A stretch of 7,578 nucleotides of DNA from Rudanella sp. (GTDB lineage Bacteria > Bacteroidota > Bacteroidia > Cytophagales > Spirosomataceae): NCBI GenBank assembly GCA_026785985.1, contig JAJAYX010000760.1, positions 1-7,578 on the forward strand. The letters run 5' to 3'. The notes under the pieces are model-generated. The model was not told the DNA's origin. It saw nothing but the letters and a program-made list of their open reading frames with translations, and did not search any database. Below, one piece after another: positions 1 to 7,578 of this stretch. Position 1 is the first letter of the stretch. Every line of letters starts with the position of its first letter. Position numbers and translations under genes: made by a program.

Positions 1-3000
1 CGCCTTACCTGCAACTGACCGGCATCGAATCGTGGTGGACGCGCTCTAAAGAGACCGGCCAACCCGTGGCCAAACTTCGGCTGAATTTCAACTACCCGGT
101 GTCGGCAGGGGAGGTGGCTGGAAAAGTGTCCGTGACCGACGAGAACCAGAAAGCCCTGACAACCCAGGCCCCGCAAGCCACCGAGGGCCAAACCGCCGTG
201 GCCCTGACCTTGCCGAACGCGCCCACGCCCAAAAATTCGCTGGCCATCACCCTCAAAATCGACAAGGGCATTAAGGTGTCGAACACGGCCTACACCAGCC
301 GCGAGGTTATTGAGCAGCCGGGGTCATTGCCCGATAAAAACGCGGTCGAGATTGTGGATGTGCAGACGGGTTTCGAGAAAAATAAAGCGTTTGCCCGCGT
401 CATCACAACGCAGGAACTCAAGCTAGGCCGTGGCGACGGACTGCAACTGAGCGCGTTCTATGCCATTCAGCCTGCTGTGGAAACCACCACCGAACTGACT
501 GAAAACGGATTCATTATCCGGGGCGATTTCAACGAAACCGATACTTACGTGCTGACCCTTACCGACCAGATTCGGGGCGTGTTGAATACCCAATTAGCCG
601 AACCCGTCAGCCGAGATCTGTTTTTCGGGAAGATGCCCGCGAGTATTCAGTTTGCCAGCAAAAAGGCACTTTATCTCTCCTCAAAAGGGGCGCGAAACGT
701 GGGACTGAACATTGTGAACGTGCCAAAAGTGCAGGTCAAAATCGCGAAACTATACGAAAACAATATCCTGCATTACCTCAAAAATGGCCGCTACGAAGAA
801 TATGGCGAGAACTCCGACGGCAATTGGTCGCCCACGGGTGGCTTTACGTATAATGCTGACGAGGAAAATCAGTATAGCAGCATCCTGGTTAACAAAACCA
901 TCGAAACGTCTGACTTGCCCAAAGTGCGGGGTATTTCGGCTTTGAACGTGGCCGTGCCGGAACAACCCGGTATTGCCATGCCCGATGGGGAAGCTACCCG
1001 ACCTTTGCGCGGGGTCTATCTGATTTCGGTGGGTTCTGCCGACGAAGCGTATGTGAACGCCAGTCAGTTGGTATCGGTGTCGGACATTGGGTTGGTGGCC
1101 CGCCAAACCGACACGGAGGTTTTGGTCTGGGCGAAATCGATTCGTACTGCCGAGAACCTGCAGGGCGTTGAGGTGTCGTTGGTGAGCAGCAACAACCAGT
1201 CGGTAATGACCCTGAAAACCGATGGCGAAGGGTTTGCACGTTTTGAGAAGGTGAACGAAAAAGCTCCCGGCTTCAAAATCGCCCTTGTTACCGCTACTAC
1301 GAGCGACGACTTTAACTTCCTGTCGTTGCCCGATACTGAGGTTGAAACGTCGCGGTTTGAGGTGGATGGGAAGCGCGACAACTCCTCTGGGTTTGATGCT
1401 TTTGTGTATGGCGACCGCAATATTTACCGGCCCGGCGAAACCATCCATTTCAACACGGTTGTCCGCAATGCCACCTGGCAATCGGTGGGCGAGGTTCCGC
1501 TTACGATCAAGGTGTTGCTGCCCAACGGACGGGAGTTGCGCGCCCTCCGCAAGCAAACCAACTCCGAGGGGGCCGTGGCCACCGATGTCTCTCTCGACCC
1601 CGCAGCCGTAACTGGCACGTACACCATCGAAGTGCTGAACGCCAACAACGTGTTGCTGACTTCGGAGTCGATCAGCGTGGAAGAGTTTATTCCCGACCGT
1701 ATAAAAGTCGATGTGTTAACCGACCGGACGTTCTACCGAAGCGGCCAAACCATCACGGCATCGGCCACGGCGACCAATCTTTTTGGCCCACCCGCTGCCG
1801 ACCGGGCTTATGAACTTGAACTCCAACTGAAACGTAAAGTATTCACAGCCAAAGGATTTGCTGAATATAGCTTCGAGATGGGCGGCATGGGGTCGTTGGC
1901 CACGCCCGAAGGTGCCTCGGCAGGAACCATTGTAAAAGAACTCCGGCAGGGCCGTACCAATGCCAACGGACAAGCCACCGAACGCTTCCCGATTGCAGCT
2001 ACTTATGCTGATATGGGTCTACTCGAAGGCAAACTGTTCACCACTGTTTTTGATGAAAATGGGCGACCTGTCAACCGGCTTCGGCGGTTTGATGTGTTCA
2101 CGCAGGACGTGTTTTATGGCATTCGGGTGGCCGACACCTACGTGACCACCAACGCACCCTTAGCCATTGAGTCGGTGGCATTGGACAAAGACGGAGCCCT
2201 TCGGCCCGGTATCAAAGCGGCTGTCGAAATCATCCGTTACGATTACCAGTCAATAGTAGAGAAAGACCCAAATGGTGTCCTTCGCTACAAAACCAACCGG
2301 CGCGAAAAATCGGTTTACACCAACGCCCTGACCTACAGCGGAGGAAAAATCAATTTCAAATACGTTCCAACCGTATCGGGGGAATACGAAATACGGATTC
2401 GTCGGGCCGAGGCTACGGGCTATACAACGATGAATTTTTATGCCTACGGCTACAGCAGCACCACAGCCTCGTCGTTTGAGGTGAGTCAGGAAGGGCAGGT
2501 GATGATGACGTTTGACAAGGCAGCGTATGAAACCGGCGATAAGGCCAAAGTACTGTTTAAATGCCCCTTCAACGGCAAGCTGTTAGTGACGGTGGAGCGA
2601 AACCGGGTGCTGGAACACCACTGGATCGACACCGACAACAAATCGGCAGAATGGAGTTTCCCGGTTGGCAGCGACCATTTGCCCAACGTCTACATCACGG
2701 CTACACTGATTCGGGCGATGGAGTCGCCCGATGGAGCGCAGGCTAATTTGCCGATCACAGTGGCCCATGGTTTTGCGCCCCTTACCGTCACCGACAAAGA
2801 CACTCAACTGCCCGTTACCATTGACGCCGTGACCCAATCGCGCTCGAAAACCAGGCAGACGATTCGGGTGAAAACTAACCGCAATGCCCAGGTAACGCTG
2901 GCGGTAGTTGACGAGGGTATCCTGCAACTAAAGAACTTTGAAACGCCCGATCCGCACGGCTTTTTCTACCAAAAACGTGCTCTGGAGGTCGGTAGCCACG

Positions 3001-3776
3001 ATTTATACGCCCAACTCTTTCCCGAATTATCGCTCAAAAGCCGGTCGAGCTTTGGGGGCGACGGGTATAATCTTGAGAAGCGCGTGAACCCACTGGCCAA
3101 CAATCGCGTGAAATTGGTGGCCTTATGGAGTGGTATTTTAGAGACTGGCCTGAACGGTGAAGCTGAGTTCACGATCGACATTCCGCAGTTTTCGGGTGAC
3201 TTGCGGGTGATGGCTGTGGCCTACAAGGGCAACGCTTTCGGCTCGGCCAACCAAAGCCTGAAAGTGGCTGATCCCATTGTGATTAGCGCGGGCGTTCCCC
3301 GATTCCTGTCCCCCGGCGACGAACTGGATTTGCCCGTTACGATGAGCAACACGACCAAAACCGCGGCTCTCGTCACGGCGCGTTTGTCGGTCAGTGGCCC
3401 GCTCGAAATTGTACAGGACAGCGCATCGTCGCTTACGCAAAAACTGACGGTGCAGCCGGGCCGCGAGAGTCGGGCCATTTTCCGCGTTCGGGCACGGCAG
3501 GCCATCGGACCCGGCGCCATCACAGTATCGGTACAGGGCCTCGGCGAAAGCTTCACCGACCAAACCGATATTACGGTGCGCCCGGCGGCTTCGTTAGTCA
3601 AAAACACGCAGTCGGGAGGCATTACGGGGGGTAAAACCGAAGCCGTGACTATTGGAGCCAACAACCGTGCGACAGACCGCTTCTTACCAGGAACGGCCCG
3701 TGCGACATTGGCCCTGAGTCGGTCGCCAGTGATGCAGTATGGCCGCGAATTGTCGTATTTATTGGGCTACCCGCAT

Positions 3777-3791
3777 GGTTGTTTGGAGCAA
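3777..3791 (+). other. Thioester motif GCLEQ of the A2M protein
   Basis: Codons read Gly-Cys-Leu-Glu-Gln in the context LLGYPHGCLEQTISKAFPQL. In the family the Cys (3780-3782) and Gln (3789-3791) side chains form the internal thioester that covalently links to the trapped protease. The motif matches the CxEQ consensus exactly, so this lineage had a thioester-competent rather than a thioester-less A2M. It lies 64 codons upstream of the in-frame TGA. Confidence 0.92.
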
Positions 3792-3974
3792 ACGATCTCG
3801 AAAGCGTTCCCACAACTCTACTTCGCCGACCTCACCAAAACCATTGGCCAAACAAGCAATGTTTACTTTGTCCGCACTGGTGATTCCGGCCTGAATCCGG
3901 CCTTCAACGTGCGGACAGCCGTAGAGAAAATTGAGGGACAGCAAAACTATAATGGCGGTTTCGGGATGTGGGCC

Positions 3975-3977
3975 TGA
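3975..3977 (+). other. In-frame TGA interrupting the A2M reading frame
   Basis: Reads GGF-GMWA-TGA-QTKPDDWATAYAVHFL with no frame change on either side. The position falls between the conserved GGFG(M/L)W turn and the conserved W-TAYA--FL helix of the thioester domain, in a linker that varies among homologs. One base change from GGA (Gly) or CGA (Arg) would create it. The next in-frame initiator-like codon is GTG at 4014, with no evident ribosome binding site, so a separate downstream gene is unlikely. Confidence 0.9.
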
Positions 3978-5222
3978 CAGACGAAACCCGACGATTGGGC
4001 AACGGCCTATGCGGTGCATTTCCTGACCGAAGCGGGGCAGGCAGGCTACGAAGTGCGCGGTGCAACCCTCAGCAAAGCCCTCGATTATCTGACCAACCTG
4101 ACCAGCACACCCGCCATCGAAGACGAGTATGTGTATGATGAAACGGGTAACTATACCGTTCGGAAAATGGCCAGCCGGACGCACGTCTACGGCCTGTATG
4201 CCCTCGCGATGGCGGGTAAACCCAACCGGCCAACCATGAATTATTATAAGCAGAATGCGGCTTTGCTTACCGCCGATTCCCGTTATTTACTGGCTACGGC
4301 GTTCTACCGGGTTGGCGACACAAAAAGCTACAATACGCTGATGCCCAAACAGTTTGTCGATGGGTCACGAGGGCGGCAGTCGGGCGGTAGCTATGCCTCA
4401 CCCATTCGTAACCTCGCGCTTGTGTTGGAAGCCTTAGTCGATACGGATCGCGATAATCTCCAGATTCCAACGCTCGCCCGGCAGTTGTCAGGAGCTTTGC
4501 GGCAGTCGTCGTATCTGAACACGCAGGAAGCCGCATTTGCGTTCTTAGCCCTCGGTAAACTCGCCCGTCAAAATGCCGGGGCCACCGTTACGGCCAATGT
4601 GCTGTCGGGTGGGAAATCGCTCGGTTCATTCACCGGGGCCGACTTGTTGCTGAAGCGCGTCCCGACCAACGGGCCACTCAGCATCCGCACCAATGGCATC
4701 GGGAGTTTGTATTACCTGGCTCAATCAGAGGGGATTCCTGCCGATGGCAAGGTGGTTGAGTCGGACAATGGCCTCGTGGTTCGCCGGGAATACCGCGACC
4801 GCAGCGGCAACCCCCTCAGCAACTTCCGGCAGAACGACCTCATTGTGGTGAAAGTGACCGTGCAGGTCAGCAGCGGGGTCGATGTGCCGAACGTGGTGAT
4901 AACAGACTTGCTACCAGCCGGTTTCGAGATCGAAAACCCCCGCTTGGTGGGTGAACAGCGCGACATGACCTGGATAAAAGCTCCCTCTTCGCCCGACCAT
5001 TTCGATGTGCGCGACGACCGGATCAACTTCTATACCACGGCCACCGGCGAGTCCAAAACGTTTTATTACCTCGTGCGGGCCGTCACAAAGGGCAATTTTG
5101 TGCTTGGGGCCGTCTCGGCCGATGCCATGTATAACCCCGAATTGCGGAGTTATCATGGGGCTGGAAGGGTTCGGGTGGAGTAAGGTGAAGGGGTCGTTCA
5201 GCCTAAGCGGTAGCAGCCTGGC

Positions 5223-6500
5223 TCACATTTTCATTTGCCCTTCAATCCATTCCATGCCTCGATCCAGAAGGGCAAATGCATAACGAGCGCGATTGTCGAA
5301 CTCGGCATCGTCGCTCACTTGTTGGGCAACAAATTTGCGGATCAGGGCCGCATTGTCGGCGGCTGTGGGGTTTAGTATGTCGGGGTCAGTTTCGGAGCGG
5401 AAGGTGGCAAAATCGGGGCGTTCGGCATCGAAATTCTGGAAAAATAAATGGCCTTTTTCAGTTCTCACGGCGCACAACACTCCACTGGCCCGGCTCGCCG
5501 AGGGAGCGAGGGAGCCTTCAAGGCCACGTTTCAGCACAATAGCCGCGTCGAAACCAGCCATAAGAGCCAACTCGGCCATTTTCATCTGGTACGTAATATG
5601 AAAAACCGACGTAATCAGCACCCGCGCTCCACAAGGGTTCAGCACTTTTTCGAGCGTGGCCAGAAACGGGCGTTTCAACAGCACCTGTCGCCGGTCAACC
5701 CAGCAATTGAGGGCGGGCGATAGGGCTTTCTGATCGAGCACCCAACCATATTTTGTAAGCGGTTCGGTCAGTTCGTGGCGGCTCTGCATAAACTGGCAAC
5801 CGAGGTGCATATATAGATCGTGCGCGTTGAGGGTGAATTTTGGCCCACCCGACCGACCAACTATTGACAACGCCCCGTAGCCCCGGCGCTCGAACCAATT
5901 GGCCAGCAGGGGGGTGATGAGGTAGCTGTGCTCGGCCCCGTCGAAGGGTTCGGCCAGTTGCACCAGCGGGCGGTCGCTTTGGGTTTGGTTGACTCGGAAA
6001 CCCGGCGTAAAGGTGCGTTCGGTGGCCCGCATCAGGCCCAGATATTCATCGTTGGTTTCGTGGCGGACTCGCATGATGCTGGCTGCCAGGCCCCGGAATG
6101 TCTCGCAGGGGTCATCGCCAAACAGATAATCGCCCAGTTGTTCGGCTTCGCTCACCGATAGATTATGGCCCCGAACTAGTTTGGTGGCAATGGGCAACAA
6201 ACCCGGATGCAGATCAGGGCAGAGTTTATTGATAAGGAACGTGGGGTGCGCAAAAGCTCCTTTGCCGATAGCCGCTTCCAGGCTTTGTTCTTCAGGAGTT
6301 GGCCCCTTCGCGAGCAATGCCCCCACAAAGGCTCCCCGTTGCAATGGATGCGTGGTTGGATCAAGCAAAGCCTGATGGCATTCTGCCAGTAATTCGGGGG
6401 GGAGTGGCTTGCTGCCATATTTTCCAATACCGATATGCTTGATGCCCCGCCCCAAGACGGTTTGCCCATGCGGATTGGCTGGTGGATATAAGACGGACAT
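5223..6500 (-). CDS. TrpD2-like protein (anthranilate phosphoribosyltransferase/glycosyltransferase family 3 fold)
   Basis: 425-residue protein, stop TGA at 5223-5225. ATG at 6500 is chosen: the frame runs up to a TTG at 6533, but the extra 11 residues are low-complexity and lie in the AT-rich leader. The N-terminal helical domain (residues about 17-75, GRGIKHIGIGKYGSKPLPPE then QRGAFVGALLAKGPTPEE) resembles the family 3 N-terminal domain. The C-terminal part (residues about 285-345, LNPCGARVLITSVFHITYQM, then KMAELALMAGFDAAIVLKRG) matches the NP...V-----Y---MAE-L...A-V--G pattern of TrpD and TrpD2. The GTGGDG PRPP-binding motif of true TrpD is absent; the equivalent region reads EPFDGAEHSYLITPLLANWF. 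The protein is therefore unlikely to make phosphoribosyl-anthranilate. E. coli YbiB, a TrpD2, has been reported to bind nucleic acids; the same role here is inference. No trp genes are adjacent. It converges with the A2M gene at 39 bp and appears monocistronic within the window. Confidence 0.8.
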   Translation of the reverse strand: MSVLYPPANPHGQTVLGRGIKHIGIGKYGSKPLPPELLAECHQALLDPTTHPLQRGAFVGALLAKGPTPEEQSLEAAIGKGAFAHPTFLINKLCPDLHPGLLPIATKLVRGHNLSVSEAEQLGDYLFGDDPCETFRGLAASIMRVRHETNDEYLGLMRATERTFTPGFRVNQTQSDRPLVQLAEPFDGAEHSYLITPLLANWFERRGYGALSIVGRSGGPKFTLNAHDLYMHLGCQFMQSRHELTEPLTKYGWVLDQKALSPALNCWVDRRQVLLKRPFLATLEKVLNPCGARVLITSVFHITYQMKMAELALMAGFDAAIVLKRGLEGSLAPSASRASGVLCAVRTEKGHLFFQNFDAERPDFATFRSETDPDILNPTAADNAALIRKFVAQQVSDDAEFDNRARYAFALLDRGMEWIEGQMKM

Positions 6501-6641
6501 ACGTAAGGAAGAGAAATTGTACTTAAACGTCAAAATGAGAAAAAGGCAATTTTTTCAGGATTAGACCTATTATTTTAAACCAGTTTTTATGAAAATTAGA
6601 AATTTTCTTGGGCAATAGGACAAAAACACAACTTATTTTTT

Positions 6642-6681
6642 GGTAAAACGTAATTTTTACCTAATTTTATGTCAGGTAAAA
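6642..6681. repeat. Three alternating inverted-repeat arms (GGTAAAA / TTTTACCT / AGGTAAAA)
   Basis: Arm 1 GGTAAAA is at 6642-6648, arm 2 TTTTACCT at 6655-6662 and arm 3 AGGTAAAA at 6674-6681. Arm 2 can pair with arm 1 (7 bp, 6-nt loop) or with arm 3 (8 bp, 11-nt loop), but not with both at once. As RNA this would give two mutually exclusive hairpins; as DNA it would be three copies of one half-site in alternating orientation, as in some operators. It lies about 140 bp upstream of the trpD2-like start. The pairing is seen directly; a function is inferred. Chance is possible in such AT-rich DNA. Confidence 0.45.
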
Positions 6682-6945
6682 TAAGGAAAATACTTACGGG
6701 ATATCCAGCACTTGTAAAAAGTACAATATTCTAACAAAATACTTCCAAACGCTTTTTTGCCTATCCAACGGCCATTTTGAGACGTTTCCGATTGTCTGCC
6801 CATTTATTATATTTTTAGGATTCTTACAAGATTCAGTAAACGTGAATTAGTCGGGAATGAGCGTTGGCTGGCGGGCCTCGTTCGGGAACGGCAACGGTGT
6901 TCGACCCCCGATTGGCGGCCGCGTCGGCGGTTCGATTGGGGCAAG

Positions 6946-6980
6946 AAAAAGCCCTGAAAGGATGGCGGTCCTGACAGGGC
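6946..6980 (-). terminator. Terminator-like hairpin with T-tract on the minus strand
   Basis: Imperfect 12-bp inverted repeat: left arm GCCCTGAAAGGA (6951-6962), 6-nt loop, right arm TCCTGACAGGGC (6969-6980), pairing at 10 of 12 positions with a two-base internal mismatch. Read on the minus strand the stem is followed directly by TTTTT (complement of 6946-6950), the layout of an intrinsic terminator. On the + strand it is followed by CAAAACGG, with no T-tract. No minus-strand gene enters from the right, so it may stop antisense transcription, be a leftover from a lost gene, or act as a 5' leader structure for the porin-like gene, whose ATG is 48 bp downstream. Confidence 0.5.
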
Positions 6981-7028
6981 AAAACGGTCTAACGTATTTT
7001 GTGTTCCACCTTAAACCAATCCAAATGT

Positions 7029-7103
7029 ATGGCTTTTAGCATACATCGCAAAATCCTGTTCGGGTTTTGCTTAGTACTCACCGTGTCGGGTGCCAGCAAT
7101 GCT
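7029..7103 (+). other. Signal peptide of the porin-like protein
   Basis: 25 codons: a short basic n-region (HRK), a hydrophobic core of about 13 residues, and Ser-Asn-Ala before the predicted cleavage site, with Gln as the first mature residue. This is the usual Sec/signal peptidase I layout. There is no lipobox Cys near the cleavage site, so it is not a lipoprotein. It fixes 7029 as the start. Confidence 0.8.
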
Positions 7104-7578
7104 CAGTTTACCTTCAGCGGTCAGCTTCGCACCCGAACAGAATACCGAAACGGTCAGGGCACCGTTTTGAAAGAAGCTGACAAAGCGGCCTTCTTTACCT
7201 CGCAGCGAACCCGCATCAGTGCGGCCTATGCTGGCTACCGAATCCCAATGTTCAGGATGTACGTGTATGGGGGCAGGATGCCTCCACCATCAATCGCACC
7301 ACCAACGCCGATCTCAACGGCCTGATGCTGCACGAAGCCTGGGGAGAGTTTAGCCTGCTTGACACCAATAAAACCAAACTCGGTAAGGAATTCACCCTGA
7401 AAATCGGGCGGCAGGAGTTAGTGTATGACGATGTGCGTTTGCTGGGCAACCTCGACTGGCTGCAACAAGCTCGGCGGCACGACATGGCCCTGCTCAAATA
7501 CAGCGCGAAAGGCTGGACGGCTCACGTTGGCATTGCGTATACCAAAATCGTGAATTAAAAACGGGTACGGTTTATAAC
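7029..7578 (+). pseudogene. Alginate-export-type outer-membrane protein, 3'-partial, two frameshifts
   Basis: Start ATG at 7029; the overlapping ATG at 7025 hits a stop after four codons. Residues 1-25 form a signal peptide (basic SIHRK, hydrophobic ILFGFCLVLTVSG, cleavage after SNA, before Gln at 7104). The mature part opens as a beta-barrel N-terminus: FTFSGQLRTRTEYRNGQG, then AAFFTSQRTRISAAYAGYR. The frame then shifts: after about 7240 the family-like sequence VQDVRVWGQDASTINRTTN continues in the next frame (from 7250) through GRQELVYDDVRLLGNLDWLQ to GWTAHVGIAY. A second shift near 7541-7543 moves the match (QNRELKTGTVYN) to the third frame, which runs to the window edge. As read, translation from 7029 ends at 7323-7325 after 98 residues. 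The pieces resemble the alginate export domain (PF13372) proteins of Bacteroidota, recognised from memory of the family. Outer-membrane location is likely; the substrate is unknown. Real pseudogene or sequence errors cannot be distinguished. Confidence 0.7.

Larger units (their letters stand above)
1..5183 (+). pseudogene. Bacterial alpha-2-macroglobulin family protein, 5'-partial, interrupted by an in-frame TGA
   Basis: Large periplasmic protease-inhibitor protein; family members trap attacking proteases through conformational change and a reactive thioester. The frame is already open at position 3, so the true start lies upstream; the GTG at 66 is internal. About 1726 codons are visible, fitting the family (E. 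coli YfhM is about 1650 residues). Visible parts, in order: N-terminal macroglobulin domains; an A2M_N-type domain near 1390-1690 (FVYGDRNIYRPGE); the conserved VVDEGIL segment near 2905-2925; the A2M domain with ALWSGILETGLNGEAEFTI near 3120-3180; the thioester motif GCLEQ at 3777-3791; and the C-terminal macroglobulin domain (ITDLLPAGFEIENPRL) near 4900-4955. TGA at 3975 lies in the same frame as both halves, with no indel. The downstream half keeps family sequence (DDWATAYAVHFLTEAG), so it was one protein. Termination at 3975 would remove most of the thioester domain and the whole C-terminal domain. No pbpC, a common partner, follows. Family call is firm; functional status is uncertain. Confidence 0.9.
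6501..7028. other. Divergent intergenic region between trpD2-like and porin-like genes
   Basis: 528 bp without a supportable gene. Positions about 6501-6850 are strongly AT-rich with many A and T runs and must hold the leader and promoter of the minus-strand gene. From about 6850 to 6945 the DNA turns abruptly GC-rich. I found no exact Bacteroidota-type promoter (TTTG, then TAnnTTTG) on either strand. Near matches exist, such as TATTTTG at 6995-7001 for the + gene and CAAAATGA at 6531-6538 (read on the minus strand), but none has a correctly spaced upstream element. The short open frame at 6857-7039 has no recognisable protein sequence and overlaps the hairpin and the porin start, so it is not called. 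Confidence 0.6.

Noticed and set aside
750..1556. 268-codon open frame on the minus strand inside the A2M gene
   Set aside because: Antisense to clear A2M protein sequence; the translation is rich in Arg and His, has no recognisable domain, and is a by-product of GC-biased codons.
3138..3664. Overlapping minus-strand open frames opposite the A2M domain
   Set aside because: Antisense shadows in different frames of conserved A2M coding sequence; no recognisable protein.
3975..3977. TGA read as selenocysteine or as glycine by an alternative genetic code
   Set aside because: The minus-strand trpD2-like gene ends with TGA at 5223, so TGA is a normal stop here. The protein content is Bacteroidota-like rather than of a lineage that recodes UGA as Gly. 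A2M homologs have no selenocysteine at this place, and I saw no convincing SECIS-like hairpin just after it.
4014..5183. Separate gene starting at GTG 4014
   Set aside because: It is the in-frame remainder of the A2M thioester and C-terminal domains, with no signal peptide or ribosome binding site of its own.
5184..5222. Terminator between the convergent genes
   Set aside because: Only short matches such as a repeated CAGCCT; no stable stem with a T-tract on either strand.
6516..6787. Distant inverted matches: ATTGTACTT (6516-6524) with AAGTACAAT (6719-6727), and AAACGTCAAAATG (6525-6537) with CATTTTGAGACGTTT (6773-6787)
   Set aside because: The arms are not in nested order, so they cannot form one stem; the second pair has a 2-bp insertion. 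No transposase or target duplication is present, and such matches are plausible by chance in AT-rich DNA.
6790..6825. Possible promoter (TTG near 6794, TATATTTTTA near 6810)
   Set aside because: The -7-like box lacks the final G, the spacing to TTG is too short, and it is over 200 bp from the porin-like start.
6890..6945. tRNA-like T-loop strings (GTTCGA, GGTTCGAT)
   Set aside because: No matching T-stem, anticodon arm or acceptor stem at tRNA spacing.
6857..7039. 60-codon open frame on the + strand
   Set aside because: No recognisable family, spans the terminator-like hairpin and overlaps the signal-peptide start of the next gene.

Overview
The window looks like chromosomal DNA from a Bacteroidota bacterium, most likely a Cytophagales/Spirosoma-like organism. 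This is inferred from the protein style (bacterial alpha-2-macroglobulin, TrpD2-like protein, alginate-export-type outer-membrane protein), the GC-rich coding DNA beside a very AT-rich intergenic stretch, and the lack of clear Shine-Dalgarno sites. No mobile element, CRISPR array, rRNA or tRNA was seen.

Layout: (1) Positions 1-5183, + strand, carry most of a large bacterial alpha-2-macroglobulin (A2M), a periplasmic protease trap. Its 5' end lies outside the window. It has the CLEQ thioester motif, but an in-frame TGA at 3975-3977 cuts the reading frame inside the thioester domain, and the same frame continues unbroken to a TAA at 5181-5183. (2) After only 39 bp comes a convergent minus-strand gene (5223-6500) for a TrpD2/glycosyltransferase-family-3 protein that lacks the PRPP-binding signature of true anthranilate phosphoribosyltransferases. 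(3) Positions 6501-7028 are a gene-free gap. The part up to about 6850 is very AT-rich and holds a three-arm set of alternating inverted repeats. The rest is GC-rich and holds a terminator-like hairpin. (4) From 7029 to the right edge, + strand, is the start of an outer-membrane protein of the alginate-export type. It has a clear signal peptide, but its reading frame is broken twice, near 7240-7250 and near 7541-7543.

The genes do not form one operon: A2M and trpD2 converge, and trpD2 and the porin-like gene diverge from the shared gap. I see no new multi-gene system. The unusual points are three reading-frame lesions in two envelope-protein genes (one nonsense codon, two frameshifts), with an intact gene between them, and the structured intergenic region. 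Whether the lesions are real mutations or sequence errors cannot be settled from the window alone.
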